Shown here: one piece after another, positions 1 to 9,402 of the stretch
How the letters are laid out: every line of letters starts with the position of its first letter
How positions within the stretch are numbered: the first letter of the stretch is position 1
Origin: Saccharopolyspora dendranthemae
Lineage (GTDB): Bacteria; Actinomycetota; Actinomycetes; Mycobacteriales; Pseudonocardiaceae
Direction: 5' to 3'
NCBI RefSeq assembly: GCF_007829955.1
Contig: NZ_VIWX01000001.1
Coordinates: forward strand, 1,908,630-1,972,629
DNA length: 64,000 bases
Translations under genes and position numbers: made by a program
Notes under the pieces: generated by a model
Databases searched by the model: none
What the model saw: the letters and a program-made list of their open reading frames with translations, nothing else
What the model was told of the DNA's origin: nothing

Positions 1-1470
1 GGCAAGGTCCGCTACTACAAGGCGGGCACAGACGGGCCGCCGATCGTCCTGCTGCACGGCGGCGGGCCTGACAACGCCCTGCTGAGCTGGCGCAACACCA
101 TCGGTGTCCTGGCCGCCGACCACCGCGTGTACGCCCCCGACCTGCCCGGCCAGGGAGGCAGCACCCAGTGGCGCGGGCGGGGCAACCAGCGCACCTTCGA
201 AGAGGTCCTGCGCTGGCTGCTCGACGCCTGGCGGATCCCGCAGGCGACCCTGGTCGGCCTGTCCATGGGCGGCAGCATCGCGACCGGCTTCACGCTGCGC
301 CACCCGCAGCGGGTGCGCGCGCTCGCGCTGGCCGACAGCACCGGGATGCAGCACCGCATGCCGCACCACCTGCTCACCTACCTGCTGATGCGCACGGACC
401 TCAGTGGCCGGACGGCGGCGAAACTGCTTCGCAGCAACCGCGCTCTGGTGCGCTTCGCGCTGAACAAGGTGTTCTTCGCCGACGCTTCCTCGGTTCGGGA
501 CCTCGAATCCGTGGTCGACGAAGTCCGCGCCGAAGCAGGCGTCCGGCGATCGGTCTTCGCCGATTGGCACGCCGACGCCATCAACCACCGGTCGATGAGC
601 ATCAACCACCTGCCCCAGCTCGAGCGGATCAGCTGCCCCGTCACCGTGATCCACGGCGAGAAGGACGCCCTCGTCCCGGTCTCCTCCGCCCAGGCGGTGG
701 CCAACGCCATCCCCGGCGCGCAGCTGCGGATCATGCCGCAGGCAGGGCACTGGCCGAACCGCGAGCGCCCCACCGAGTTCAACGCCCTGCTCCGGGAGTT
801 CGTCAACGCCGTCAACGCGCCTGCGCCCGCGAAGGGAACCAACGGCACGCCCAAGCGCGACGAGACGGCCGAGGCACCCACGCACCGGCTGAACACCCGC
901 GCTGCGGCCGAGCCCCCGAAGCCGATCGCGGCCGCCGAGGAGACCGAGGGCGAGAAGCGGCCCGCCGCCGACAGCGGAAGCGTCGACGCCCCGACCAAGA
1001 TGCTGAAGGTCGGCGCCGGCAGCGCCGCAGCCGAGACCGGCGAGGAGAGCGCAGAATCCCCGGAACCGTCGGAGCCGGAGGAGACCACCGACTCCGCGAC
1101 GACGGCCGAACCGGAGGAGAGCTCCGAGCCGGCAGAGGCCTCCGAGTCGACGGAGGGCGAGGAATCGCCGAAGGCGGAGGCATCCGCGGAGCACGCGGAT
1201 GCCGCTGCGGTGACGGGCTCAAATGACGCCGACACCGCCGACGAAAGCCCCGATCCGAAGCCCGCTGACGCGAAGAAGACCTCCACGGACGAACCGACCC
1301 GCTTCCTCAAGGTCGACTCGAAGACCGAGAACACCACCGGCACCGAGGAAGACGACAAGCCCGGAACCGAATCCGAGGAAACGCCCGACACGACCTCGGA
1401 AAGCCCCTCCGACTCCGAGAAGCCGGCGAAGGAGTCCCCCGAGAACTCCAGCGACAAGCCCGCGACCTGA
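1..1470 (+). CDS. Alpha/beta hydrolase with long acidic disordered C-terminal tail (5' end missing)
   Basis: The reading frame is open from base 1, so the N-terminus lies outside the window. The first 270 or so codons are a complete alpha/beta hydrolase core: an HGGG oxyanion-hole motif near codon 19, the nucleophile elbow GLSMGG, the acid in HGEKDALVP, and the catalytic histidine in QAGHWPN. After that come about 215 residues rich in Glu, Ser, Thr, Pro and Asp, clearly disordered. Within the tail a short motif recurs: EAPTHRLNT, DAPTKMLKV and DEPTRFLKV. The substrate is unknown. The tail is not part of the family fold; a role in phospho-dependent or protein binding is only an inference. The stop codon lies inside a copy of the dispersed repeat and is followed by a hairpin terminator. 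Confidence 0.85.
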   Translation, partial: GKVRYYKAGTDGPPIVLLHGGGPDNALLSWRNTIGVLAADHRVYAPDLPGQGGSTQWRGRGNQRTFEEVLRWLLDAWRIPQATLVGLSMGGSIATGFTLRHPQRVRALALADSTGMQHRMPHHLLTYLLMRTDLSGRTAAKLLRSNRALVRFALNKVFFADASSVRDLESVVDEVRAEAGVRRSVFADWHADAINHRSMSINHLPQLERISCPVTVIHGEKDALVPVSSAQAVANAIPGAQLRIMPQAGHWPNRERPTEFNALLREFVNAVNAPAPAKGTNGTPKRDETAEAPTHRLNTRAAAEPPKPIAAAEETEGEKRPAADSGSVDAPTKMLKVGAGSAAAETGEESAESPEPSEPEETTDSATTAEPEESSEPAEASESTEGEESPKAEASAEHADAAAVTGSNDADTADESPDPKPADAKKTSTDEPTRFLKVDSKTENTTGTEEDDKPGTESEETPDTTSESPSDSEKPAKESPENSSDKPAT

Positions 1471-1492
1471 GCAAGGGAACCTTTCGCGCACC
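1468..1492 (+). repeat. Dispersed 3'-end repeat, copy 1
   Basis: Starts exactly at the TGA stop of the hydrolase: TGAGCAAGGGAACC, then TTTCGCGCACC. The inner AAGG-GAA-CCTT can fold as a tiny hairpin. First of about twenty related intergenic copies. Confidence 0.8.
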
Positions 1493-1498
1493 AGCAGT

Positions 1499-1540
1499 CC
1501 CTGCCCATCGCCGGACATCACTCACCGGCGGTGGGCAGGG
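1499..1540. terminator. Bidirectional hairpin terminator between the hydrolase and prmC
   Basis: A 16-bp inverted repeat, arms 1499-1514 and 1525-1540 with one mismatch (CCCTGCCCATCGCCGG on the left). It lies between two convergent genes, so it can end transcription from both sides. No U-run follows, which is common in actinobacteria. Confidence 0.75.
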
Positions 1541-1552
1541 CTTCTCATCGCG

Positions 1553-1577
1553 AGGATGGGAACCAACCTGTCACTCC
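1553..1577 (+). repeat. Dispersed repeat, copy 2 (diverged)
   Basis: GATGGGAACCAACCTGTCAC lies across the 3' end of prmC. On the minus strand its GTGACAG end supplies the TGA stop of prmC (1573-1571). Confidence 0.6.
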
Positions 1578-2443
1578 GGGTGGGTGCGCCGCGCGGTGGC
1601 GAAGCGCGGGCGCCCGGCGAGGTCCGGGTGCTCCTGGACCTCGGTCAGCACCCGGCGGGCCCGCAGGAGTGCGGGAACCGATCCGCCGTGGGTGTCGTCG
1701 TGCTCGATCGCGACGCCGCCGCCGGGCTTGAGGAGGCGGGCCGCGCAGGCCACCACGTGGCGCACGACGTCGAGCCCGTCGCGGCCGCCGAAGACGGCTT
1801 CGTGGGGGTCGTGGTTGCGGACCTCGGGCGGGACCGGCGTGCCGTCGGGCACGTAGGGCGGATTGCAGACGACAAGGTCGACCAGGCCTTCGAGCTCCAT
1901 GAACAGCATCGGGTCGGTCACGTCACCGGAGTAGAGATCGATCGGGGTGTCCCCGGCCTCCGACCGCGATCCGGCGTTGCGCCGAGCCCAGGACAGAGCG
2001 ATGGGGTCCTTCTCGACGGCGTGCACGCAGGCGTCCGGGCGGACGTGGGCGAGCGCCAGGGCGAGCGCGCCCGAACCCGAGCACAGGTCGACGATCGTGG
2101 GTCGCTCGACACCGTCCACGATGCCCACACCCCACTCGACCAGCAGCTCGGTCTCAGGACGGGGCACGAACACGCCGGGCCCCACCTCGAGGTCCACGCC
2201 GCTCAGGAAGGCGCGGCCGGTCAGGTGCTGCAGCGGCACCCGTGCGGCGCGCTGGCCCACGAGGTCCTGCAGCGCCTGCACGACCGGCGGGTCGACCAGG
2301 GGAACCATCATGAGCTTGGTGCGCTCGACGCCGAGCAGATGCGCGGCGAGCAGCTCGGCGTCGGCGCGCGGACTTCCCACGCCCGCCGCCGCAAGAGTGC
2401 GCTCGGCCTCCAGGATGGCCAAGCGCAGTGGCTGTCGGGTCAC
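1571..2443 (-). CDS. prmC: Peptide chain release factor N5-glutamine methyltransferase
   Basis: PrmC (HemK) methylates the glutamine of the GGQ motif in release factors, using S-adenosylmethionine. The 290-residue product has an N-terminal helical domain, the SAM-binding loop DLCSGSGALALAL near residue 119, and the substrate-binding NPPY at 194-197. The start is GTG at 2443, ten bases after the prfA stop, which gives the usual family length. It is the second gene after prfA on the minus strand, so the enzyme and its substrate are made together. The stop codon sits in a copy of the dispersed repeat. Confidence 0.95.
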   Translation of the reverse strand: MTRQPLRLAILEAERTLAAAGVGSPRADAELLAAHLLGVERTKLMMVPLVDPPVVQALQDLVGQRAARVPLQHLTGRAFLSGVDLEVGPGVFVPRPETELLVEWGVGIVDGVERPTIVDLCSGSGALALALAHVRPDACVHAVEKDPIALSWARRNAGSRSEAGDTPIDLYSGDVTDPMLFMELEGLVDLVVCNPPYVPDGTPVPPEVRNHDPHEAVFGGRDGLDVVRHVVACAARLLKPGGGVAIEHDDTHGGSVPALLRARRVLTEVQEHPDLAGRPRFATARRTHPE

Positions 2444-2453
2444 GTCGCTCAGC

Positions 2454-3521
2454 TTAGAGCGCGAGGCGCTCGTTGCGATCGGCAGCGAGCAGCGCGTCGA
2501 GCACCCCGTCCAGATCACCGTCGAGAACGTGATCGAGGTTGTACGCCTTGTAGTTGACGCGGTGGTCCGAGATCCGGTTCTCGGGGAAGTTGTAGGTGCG
2601 GATGCGCTCCGAGCGGTCCACCGTGCGGACCTGGCTGCGCCGGGTCTCCGACGCCTCGCGCTCGGCCTCCTCCTCCGCGGCGGCCTGCAGCCGCGCCCTG
2701 AGCACCTGAATGGCCCGGAGCTTGTTCTGGAGCTGCGACTTCTCGTTCTGGCAGGACACGACGATGCCGGTCGGCAGGTGGGTGATGCGCACCGCTGAGT
2801 CGGTGGTGTTCACGCTCTGCCCGCCGGGCCCGGAGGACCGGTAGACATCGATGCGCAGGTCTTTCTCGTCCACCTCGACCTCGACCTCTTCCGGCTCGGG
2901 GTAGACGAGCACACCGGCCGCGGAGGTGTGCACACGGCCCTGGGACTCGGTGATCGGCACCCGCTGCACGCGATGCACGCCACCTTCGAACTTCATCTTC
3001 GACCACACGCCGTCCGGGCTGTTGTCGCCGGCCTTGGCCTTGAGGGCGACCATGGCGTCCTTGAAGCCACCGAGATCGGAGTCCGTGGAATCCAGCACCT
3101 CGGCTCGCCACCCCTGGCGCTCGGCGAAGCGCAGGTACATGCGCAGCAGGTCACCCGCGAACAGCGCGGATTCCTCGCCGCCTTCGCCGGACTTGACCTC
3201 CAGCACCACGTCGGAGCCGTCGTGCGGGTCGCGCGGCAGCAGCAGCTCGGTGAGCTTCTCCTCGAGCTCCGGGAGGCGCTCGGCGAGCCGTTCCGCCTCC
3301 TCCGCGAAGCTCTCGTCCTCCGCGCCGAGCTCGCGAGCGGTCTCCAGGTCGGAGCGGGTCTCGTCCAGCTCTCGCGAGGTGCGCACGATCGGCGTGAGCT
3401 CGGCGTAGCGGCGGCCGAGCTTGCGGGCGTTCGCCTGATCGACGTGCACGCTCGGGTCGGCCAGCCGCTTCTCCAGATCGTCGTACTCGGCCAGCAGGCC
3501 TTCGAGCTTCGATGTCTCCAC
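2454..3521 (-). CDS. prfA: Peptide chain release factor 1
   Basis: RF1 reads UAA and UAG in the ribosomal A site and triggers peptidyl-tRNA hydrolysis. The 355-residue protein has the peptidase motif GGQ in [17 protein letters not shown]. Its codon-recognition tripeptide appears as P-I-T in [10 protein letters not shown], the PxT class that marks RF1 rather than RF2 (SPF). Length is normal. The start is GTG at 3521, with a purine-rich stretch upstream. It is followed by prmC, which modifies it. The terminator of rpmE lies just upstream, so prfA probably has its own promoter in 3522-3593. Confidence 0.97.
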   Translation of the reverse strand: METSKLEGLLAEYDDLEKRLADPSVHVDQANARKLGRRYAELTPIVRTSRELDETRSDLETARELGAEDESFAEEAERLAERLPELEEKLTELLLPRDPHDGSDVVLEVKSGEGGEESALFAGDLLRMYLRFAERQGWRAEVLDSTDSDLGGFKDAMVALKAKAGDNSPDGVWSKMKFEGGVHRVQRVPITESQGRVHTSAAGVLVYPEPEEVEVEVDEKDLRIDVYRSSGPGGQSVNTTDSAVRITHLPTGIVVSCQNEKSQLQNKLRAIQVLRARLQAAAEEEAEREASETRRSQVRTVDRSERIRTYNFPENRISDHRVNYKAYNLDHVLDGDLDGVLDALLAADRNERLAL

Positions 3522-3593
3522 GGGGCGACCCTTTTCCTCACACGGCTTGCACTCCGACGATGCCTTCTCTGGTCGAGACGGCCCTCACGCAAA

Positions 3594-3638
3594 GACGGCG
3601 CCCGCCCTCACGCGTCAACGCGGAGAGCGGGCGCCGTC
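3594..3638 (-). terminator. rpmE terminator
   Basis: Perfect 12-bp inverted repeat, arms 3594-3605 and 3627-3638 (GACGGCGCCCGC on the left), seven bases beyond the rpmE stop and before prfA. Confidence 0.8.
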
Positions 3639-3645
3639 GGCGCAG

Positions 3646-3858
3646 CTACTTCTTGCGCTTGCCGTAACGGGCCTCGAAGCGGGCCACTCGGCCACCGGTG
3701 TCCAGGATCTTCTGCTTGCCCGTGTAGAACGGGTGGCAGTTCGAGCAGACCTCAACGGTGATCTGGCCGCTCTTGCGGGTGCTGTGGGTCGTGAAGCTGT
3801 TGCCGCAACCGCAGTTGACCTGCGTCTCCACGTACTCGGGGTGAATACCACTCTTCAA
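3646..3858 (-). CDS. rpmE: 50S ribosomal protein L31, zinc-binding form
   Basis: This 70-residue large-subunit protein begins MKSGIHPEY, the family signature. It keeps the zinc ligands in NCGCG and [10 protein letters not shown], so it is the Cys-containing (C+) paralogue normally used when zinc is sufficient; a zinc-free paralogue, if present, lies elsewhere. The start is a TTG at 3858 behind a GAGGAAAAG ribosome-binding site with good spacing. An inverted repeat terminator follows. The upstream gap (3859-4066) must hold its promoter, but I see no clear one. Confidence 0.95.
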   Translation of the reverse strand: MKSGIHPEYVETQVNCGCGNSFTTHSTRKSGQITVEVCSNCHPFYTGKQKILDTGGRVARFEARYGKRKK

Positions 3859-4066
3859 CGGCTTTTCCTCTCAACTTGGCCGCCGGGTCCACGCGCCCAT
3901 CGCGACGTGGTGAACCGGGACCGGAACCAGCCTTCAATTGTGCCAGACCACGGCACGCGACCTGCAACGCAGGTGTTCCGGGCAGTATTCCCGGAGCCGC
4001 TCGTCGCACCAGCGCGACCGCCCGGCGCAGGAGAGCAACCGCCTGGCGAGGCCACCGCCGCACCAG

Positions 4067-4513
4067 ATGCGCGACCCCGTGAACGCCGTTCATCATTTGC
4101 CCGTGCTGTTCTGCGCTGTACTGGGAAAACTCACGGTCAAGTCGTGGGTCTCCCTGCCCTTGCTCTTCTTGGGCAGCGCCACCGGAGTCGCAGCGCTGAT
4201 CGACCTCCTGCTGTCGCAGCGCGCCCTGACGCTGCAGAGCGAGCTGTCGCTGTCGGCACCACTGCTGTTCGGTTTCGCGGCCGGACTCGCGATGTTCAGC
4301 GCCAACCAGGTGCAATGGCGCTTCCGCTGGCAGCGGCGAAGCCTGCGCTTCACCTACCCGCTGGCGATGGTCGTCTGCGCCATCGCCGTCGACGCCCTCA
4401 CGCTGCCGACGAGCGCCGCCCTGATCATCGGTCCCGTCGCAGCCGTCCTCCTCGCCGCGCTGCTGATGCGCAACAACACGAACCGAGACGAAGCCGACTG
4501 CCTCACCTCGTGA
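4067..4513 (+). CDS. Small integral membrane protein of unknown function
   Basis: A plus-strand frame encodes about 148 residues with four hydrophobic stretches (LPVLFCAVLG, LPLLFLGSATGVAALI, LLFGFAAGLAMF, AMVVCAIAVDA and later), so it is probably a four-helix membrane protein. ATG at 4067 is the likeliest start; GTG at 4079 is an alternative, and neither has a strong ribosome-binding site. I do not recognise a family. It sits alone between rpmE and rho, convergent with rho, and is followed by two direct copies of the dispersed repeat and the shared rho terminator. It could be a fortuitous frame, but its hydrophobicity pattern argues that it is real. Confidence 0.5.
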   Translation: MRDPVNAVHHLPVLFCAVLGKLTVKSWVSLPLLFLGSATGVAALIDLLLSQRALTLQSELSLSAPLLFGFAAGLAMFSANQVQWRFRWQRRSLRFTYPLAMVVCAIAVDALTLPTSAALIIGPVAAVLLAALLMRNNTNRDEADCLTS

Positions 4514-4529
4514 TCGGCTCCGGGATCGC

Positions 4530-4555
4530 GAGCAAGGGAACCTTCCTGTCACCCA
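4530..4555 (+). repeat. Dispersed repeat, copy 3
   Basis: GAGCAAGGGAACC followed by TTCCTGTCACCCA, close to the consensus. First of two direct copies 38 bases apart, downstream of the membrane protein gene. Confidence 0.85.
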
Positions 4556-4567
4556 CCGGCTGAGCGG

Positions 4568-4590
4568 CGCAAGGGAACCTTCCTGTCACC
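4568..4590 (+). repeat. Dispersed repeat, copy 4
   Basis: CGCAAGGGAACC followed by TTCCTGTCACC, in tandem with copy 3 and just before the rho terminator. Confidence 0.85.
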
Positions 4591-4600
4591 CGCACCGAAA

Positions 4601-4637
4601 AAGCAGGGCCCGCACCCCTCGGGTGCGGGCCCTGCTT
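4601..4637 (-). terminator. rho terminator
   Basis: Perfect 17-bp stem (arms 4601-4617 and 4621-4637, AAGCAGGGCCCGCACCC on the left) with a 3-base loop. On the minus strand the stem runs into a T-run, so this is a textbook intrinsic terminator for rho itself. Confidence 0.93.
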
Positions 4638-4652
4638 CGCCGGGAACAACGA

Positions 4653-6527
4653 TCAGTCGTCGTCCTTGCCCGGGGTGTTCTTGGCGACCTGCATCAGGAA
4701 CTCGATGTTGGTGCGCGACTTGCGCAGCCGGTCCTGCAGGAGTTCCAGCGCCTGCTGCGCGTCGAGTGCGGCGAGCACCCGGCGGAGCTTGTGGGTCACG
4801 GCCAGCTCGTCGGGCGAGAGCAGGATCTCGTCCTTGCGGGTGCTGGAGGAGTCCACGTCGACCGCGGGGAACAGCCGCTTGTCGGCGAGCTTGCGATCCA
4901 GCTTGAGCTCCGCGTTACCGGTGCCCTTGAACTCCTCGAAGATGACCGTGTCCATGGTCGAACCGGTCTCCACCAACGCCGTGGCGAAGATGGTCAGCGA
5001 GCCGCCGTTCTCGATGTTCCGCGCCGCGCCCAGGAACCGCTTCGGCGGGTACAGGGCCGTGGAGTCGACACCACCGGACAGGATTCGCCCGGATGCCGGG
5101 GCCGCCAGGTTGTAGGCGCGGCCCAGGCGCGTGATCGAGTCCAGCAGCACGACGACGTCGTGGCCCATCTCCACCAGGCGCTTGGCACGCTCGATGGACA
5201 GCTCGGCGACCGTGGTGTGGTCCGACGGCGGGCGGTCGAAGGTGGAGGCGATGACCTCACCCTTGACCGAGCGCTGCATGTCGGTGACCTCTTCCGGACG
5301 CTCGTCCGCTAGGACGACCATCAGGTGGCACTCGGGGTTGTTCGTGGTGATCGCGTTGGCGATCGCCTGCAGCACCATCGTCTTACCGGCCTTGGGCGGC
5401 GAAACGATCAGCGCGCGCTGCCCCTTGCCGACGGGCATCACCAGGTCGATGATCCGGCCGGTCAGGTTCTGCGGCTCGGTCTCCAGGCGCAGGCGCTCGT
5501 TCGGGTACAGCGGCGTCAGCTTGTGGAACTCCGAGCGGTTCTTGGAATCATCCGGCTCCAGGCCGTTGATGGAGTCCACCCGCACCATCGGGTTGAACTT
5601 CTGCCGCTGCTGATCGCCCTCACGAGGCTGCTTGATGACGCCCTTGATCGCGTCGCCCCGGCGCAGCCCGTACTTGCGCACCAGGGACAGCGAGACGTAG
5701 ACGTCGTTCGGTCCGGCCAGGTAACCGGAGGTGCGCACGAAGGCGTAGTTCTCCAGCACGTCCAGGATGCCGGCGACGGGCAGCAGCACGTCGTCCTCGC
5801 GGACCTCCGGCTCGCCGCCTTCACCACGACCGCGGTTGCGGCGACGGTCGCGGAAGCGACGTCCCCGACCCCGGCGACCGCCCTCGTCGTCATCGTCCTG
5901 GCGGTTGTCCCGGTCCTGCCGGTCCTGCCGGTTGTTGTCCCGGTCCTGCCGGTTGTCCCGGTCCTGACGGTTGTTGTCGGACTTGCGCTCGGCGTTGCCG
6001 CCACCGCGCTGGTCATCAGAACCGCCCGACTCGGTTCCCGCGTTGTTGCGCCCGTTGGAACGGCGCCGGCGGTTGTTGTTGCCGCCGCGGCGGTTGTCAT
6101 CGTCGCCGCCGCTCTCGCCGGACTGCCGCCGAGTGCGGGTACGCGTGGGGGCGGAGCCGTTGTTGTTCGACTCGGCCGCGTTGTCGCGCGAGGCGTTGTC
6201 GCCCTCGTTGCTGGTGCCCTCGAGAGTCGGCTGCTTGGCCTTGGCGGGGGATTCTTCGCTGCGCACCTGCGCCTTCTTCGCGGTCGAGCGGGTGCGCGGC
6301 GCCGTGGTGCCGCCTCCCTGCTTCTCCTTGATCGCGGCGATCAGGTCGCCCTTGCGGAGGCCCCCGGTCTCGATCCCCAGCTCCCCCGCGAGTTGGCGCA
6401 GTTCGGCAAGAACCATGCCGGAAAGTCCGCCGCGTCGCCGCGGCGCGCCGTTGGCGTCGGCGTCCTGCTGGCCAGCAGATGAGGTGCCTTCGGCGGCCTC
6501 GCTGCTCAACAGTTCGGTGTTGCTCAC
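4653..6527 (-). CDS. rho: Transcription termination factor Rho, actinobacterial long form
   Basis: Rho is the hexameric RNA-dependent ATPase that ends transcription. The 624-residue product starts at GTG 6527 behind an AGGAAGGA ribosome-binding site. Order of parts: SAP-like N-terminal domain (LRQLAGELGIETGGLRKGD), a very polar insert of about 150 residues rich in Arg, Asn, Asp and Gln with repeated DRDNRQ blocks, the cold-shock-like RNA-binding domain (ILDVLENYAFVRTSGYL), then the ATPase with Walker A PPKAGKT and Walker B VVVLLDSITRLGRAYN. The insert is typical of actinobacterial Rho and is thought to add RNA binding. It is the last gene of the thr/lys block, but an 870-base gap upstream suggests its own promoter and a long leader. 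Confidence 0.97.
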   Translation of the reverse strand: MSNTELLSSEAAEGTSSAGQQDADANGAPRRRGGLSGMVLAELRQLAGELGIETGGLRKGDLIAAIKEKQGGGTTAPRTRSTAKKAQVRSEESPAKAKQPTLEGTSNEGDNASRDNAAESNNNGSAPTRTRTRRQSGESGGDDDNRRGGNNNRRRRSNGRNNAGTESGGSDDQRGGGNAERKSDNNRQDRDNRQDRDNNRQDRQDRDNRQDDDDEGGRRGRGRRFRDRRRNRGRGEGGEPEVREDDVLLPVAGILDVLENYAFVRTSGYLAGPNDVYVSLSLVRKYGLRRGDAIKGVIKQPREGDQQRQKFNPMVRVDSINGLEPDDSKNRSEFHKLTPLYPNERLRLETEPQNLTGRIIDLVMPVGKGQRALIVSPPKAGKTMVLQAIANAITTNNPECHLMVVLADERPEEVTDMQRSVKGEVIASTFDRPPSDHTTVAELSIERAKRLVEMGHDVVVLLDSITRLGRAYNLAAPASGRILSGGVDSTALYPPKRFLGAARNIENGGSLTIFATALVETGSTMDTVIFEEFKGTGNAELKLDRKLADKRLFPAVDVDSSSTRKDEILLSPDELAVTHKLRRVLAALDAQQALELLQDRLRKSRTNIEFLMQVAKNTPGKDDD

Positions 6528-7399
6528 GAATGTCCTTCCTGACCGGACCGCGCCTCCTACGCGACCCAGCGGATTGCCCGCCCGCTCGTTTGAGTGCGGA
6601 CGGCCGGTATGTGCTACCAGCCCTTTCGCCGGTCGGATTCGCCCCTTGGACGCAGCATTACCGACTTCGACGTTGGCTCGGGGAACCAGCAGCACCGGGC
6701 AGTGGGAGGCACCCGGCTCGCGTGGTCCATGTGCGACGCATCCACTCCGATCCACACGTGCCGATGCACGTCCTGCCGCCTCATTCCAGGAATCCCCGAC
6801 TCTCGGATTGCCCCGATGGTGAACCGGGAAACTTCAGGATCCGGGTCGGCGTCATGGTCACCTTGGGAGGCCACACCGTGGAACTTAAGGCCCCCGACCC
6901 GACATCGGCAACGGATTGGCGTCGATGATCCCGAAGCGAACTCACTTTGAGTTGACAACTCCTGCCTCGGTCACCGCATTCGCCAGACCCACCTAAGTTG
7001 ATCTTCGCCCGTGTCGGGCGGAGCCAATTCACAGCGGGAGATGCGCCCCGGAAAACGATGTTCCGGACACGGCACCGGCCCTAGGCGCGGTGACTGATTG
7101 ACCTTGAGGGTAGACGCCCAGTAGTTCGGGTGCAACAACCCCCTGGGCGTGTGGCGCCCTGCAGATCGTGCCGTCGACTTTCCGCGAAACGAGAACTCCG
7201 GAAAGCGGTCGCGATCTCCTCGTCCGGAGATCGGGTCCACCACACTTCCACCAGCGACTCGCACTGCCGGACCGTCGGCGACACTTCCTTTCTACCACTC
7301 CACGCCGGTCCGCCGCGCTCGGGGCCGGTGAACAGCGCTTTCTCCGCACCCCGCGTTCCGGGAAGCGGGCCGAACGCGAGCCGGCGCCCGGGGCGAGGA
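6528..7399. other. 872-base gene-free region upstream of rho
   Basis: No convincing gene on either strand; the short frames here lack start signals and family features. The region must hold the rho promoter and leader on the minus strand. One TTGTCA hexamer is seen at about 6951-6956 on the minus strand, but no convincing -10 is paired with it. Base composition is less GC-rich than in the genes on either side, as expected for regulatory DNA. Confidence 0.5.
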
Positions 7400-8317
7400 T
7401 CAAGCCTCGACTCGCGTCCGAACCCCTTCGCGGTCGACCGGGAGATCCAGGACGGCGAACCCGCTCGGAACGAGATCGCGAACGTCCACGTTCTTGACCG
7501 GCAGAGCCAGCACGGTCGGCCCCGCTCCCGACACCGCGGCAGCGATCCCCTCGGAGCGAAGTCCGCGGACCAGCGCGACGGTCTCCGGCCAAGCCGGTTC
7601 CCGGTAGTCCTGGTGCAGCCGGTCGTCGGTGGCGGCCAGCAGCAGCGACGGGTCCCTGGTGAGCGCGTGCACGGCCAGTGCTGAACGGCCTGCGGCGAAC
7701 GCGGCATCGGCGTGCGGAACCTGTTCCGGCAACAACCCGCGCGTCAGGTGCGTCGCCGATTCCGCTTGTGGCACAAAGGCGACCGGCGCGACGTCCGGGT
7801 GCACGGGAACGCTGACCGCGCGGAAGCGGCCGGACTCCCGCCAGGCGAGGACGAAATCACCGAGCAAGCTCGCCGCCACGTTGTCCGCGTGGCCTTCGCG
7901 AACCGCAGCCAGGTGCAGCGCCCGCTCGGCGTTCTCCGTTGCGCGCAGGTCGATTCCCGCCAGGCCGTGGGCGAGCGCGACCCCGGCGACGATCGCCGCG
8001 GCCGAAGACCCGAGCCCGCGTGAATGCGGAATGTTGTTCTCGCAGCGCAGGTCCAGCGCAGGCGGTTCCGGAAAACCGAGCTCCGACAAGGTGTCGTGCA
8101 CGACGCGGACAACGAGGTGCCGCTCATCCGCCGGGAGCGAACCCGCGCCCTGCCCGGTGACCGACACGGTCGCCGATCCGACCGGGCCGTCGGTCACGCG
8201 CGCGTGCACCTTGTCGTGCAAGGACAAGGCCATGCCCAGCGCGTCGAAACCGGAGCCGAGGTTCGCCGTCGATGCGGGAACCTCGACCCCGACCTCGCGC
8301 ACCGGGAACGAACTCAA
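7400..8317 (-). CDS. thrB: Homoserine kinase
   Basis: ThrB phosphorylates homoserine with ATP, the step before threonine synthase. The 305-residue protein is a GHMP kinase: [19 protein letters not shown] near the N-terminus and the phosphate loop [16 protein letters not shown]. The likely start is TTG at 8317, overlapping the thrC stop (TTGA), because a GGAG lies six bases upstream; GTG at 8302 has no such site. Third gene of a tightly linked hom-thrC-thrB run, so translation is probably coupled. Confidence 0.95.
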   Translation of the reverse strand: MSSFPVREVGVEVPASTANLGSGFDALGMALSLHDKVHARVTDGPVGSATVSVTGQGAGSLPADERHLVVRVVHDTLSELGFPEPPALDLRCENNIPHSRGLGSSAAAIVAGVALAHGLAGIDLRATENAERALHLAAVREGHADNVAASLLGDFVLAWRESGRFRAVSVPVHPDVAPVAFVPQAESATHLTRGLLPEQVPHADAAFAAGRSALAVHALTRDPSLLLAATDDRLHQDYREPAWPETVALVRGLRSEGIAAAVSGAGPTVLALPVKNVDVRDLVPSGFAVLDLPVDREGVRTRVEA

Positions 8318-9402
8318 CGCAGCTCCAGCGCGTCGGCGACGGCGCTCGGGTCGACCGGCAGCGGCTCGACCTCCACCATGCCCGCGAGCGCGGTGTCGGG
8401 GTCCTTCAACCCGTGCCCAGTGACCGTGCACACCACGACGGAGTCCTTCGGCAGGCGCCCGTCGGCGGAGCTGGCCAGCAGACCGGCGACGCTGGAAGCG
8501 GAGGCGGGCTCGACGAACACGCCTTCCCGCGCGGCCAGCACCCGGTAGGCGTTGAGGATCTCCTCGTCGGTCACCGCGGAGAACAAGCCCTCGGAGGCCT
8601 CCTTGGCCTTGACCGCGCCCTCCCAGGAAGCCGGGCTACCGACCCGGATCGCGGTCGCGATGGTCTCGGGTTCGGACACCGGCTGGCCGTGCACCAGCGG
8701 AGCCGCACCGGCGGCCTGGAAGCCGAACATCCGCGGCAGCGAGTCGATGAGGCCGTCGCGGTGGTACTCGGCGTAGCCCTTCCAGTAGGCCGTGATGTTG
8801 CCGGCGTTGCCGACCGGCAGGCAGTGGATGTCGGGAGCGCGGTCCAGGACGTCGCAGATCTCGAACGCCGCGGTCTTCTGGCCTTCCAGGCGGACCGGGT
8901 TGACCGAGTTGACCAGCGTGACCGGGTGCTCCGCGGAAGTCTTGCGAGCCAGCTCCAGGCAGTCGTCGAAGTTGCCCTGCACCTGCAGGATCTTCGCTCC
9001 GTGCACCACGGCCTGCGCGAGCTTGCCGAGCGCGATCTTGCCCCTGGGCACCAGAACCGCGGAGGTCAGCCCTGCGCGAGCCGCGTAGGCGGCGGCCGAT
9101 GCCGAGGTGTTGCCGGTCGAGGCGCAGATGACGGCCTTGCTCCCCTCGGCGAGCGCGTGCGTCATGGCCACCGTCATGCCGCGGTCCTTGAACGAACCGG
9201 TCGGGTTGGCGCCCTCCACCTTCAAGTAGACGGTGCACCCGGTCTGCTCGGACAGGTACGGCGCGGGCACCAGCGGGGTGTTGCCCTCCTGCAGGGTCAC
9301 GATGCGCGCCCCGTCCGGAACCTCCACCCGGTCGCGGTAGGCCTCGATCAGGCCCGGCCATCCTGCTCCGGACCGCGTCGGAGCACTCTGGATGTTCGTC
9401 AC
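8314..9402 (-). CDS. thrC: Threonine synthase
   Basis: ThrC converts O-phosphohomoserine to threonine with pyridoxal phosphate. In the 362-residue sequence the PLP lysine is K72 in [10 protein letters not shown], and the cofactor phosphate is held by the PVGNAGN loop. This is the short, ThrC type common in actinobacteria. The start GTG at 9402 overlaps the hom stop by four bases (GTGA), and the stop is overlapped by thrB, so the three genes form one operon. Confidence 0.96.
   Translation of the reverse strand: MTNIQSAPTRSGAGWPGLIEAYRDRVEVPDGARIVTLQEGNTPLVPAPYLSEQTGCTVYLKVEGANPTGSFKDRGMTVAMTHALAEGSKAVICASTGNTSASAAAYAARAGLTSAVLVPRGKIALGKLAQAVVHGAKILQVQGNFDDCLELARKTSAEHPVTLVNSVNPVRLEGQKTAAFEICDVLDRAPDIHCLPVGNAGNITAYWKGYAEYHRDGLIDSLPRMFGFQAAGAAPLVHGQPVSEPETIATAIRVGSPASWEGAVKAKEASEGLFSAVTDEEILNAYRVLAAREGVFVEPASASSVAGLLASSADGRLPKDSVVVCTVTGHGLKDPDTALAGMVEVEPLPVDPSAVADALELR

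Noticed and set aside
5900..5990. Short tandem repeats resembling a CRISPR or minisatellite
   Set aside because: They are in frame and encode the DRDNRQ repeats of the Rho insert; there are no spacers.
6614..6958. Small gene in the rho leader
   Set aside because: Low-complexity frame with no ribosome-binding site and no recognisable fold.
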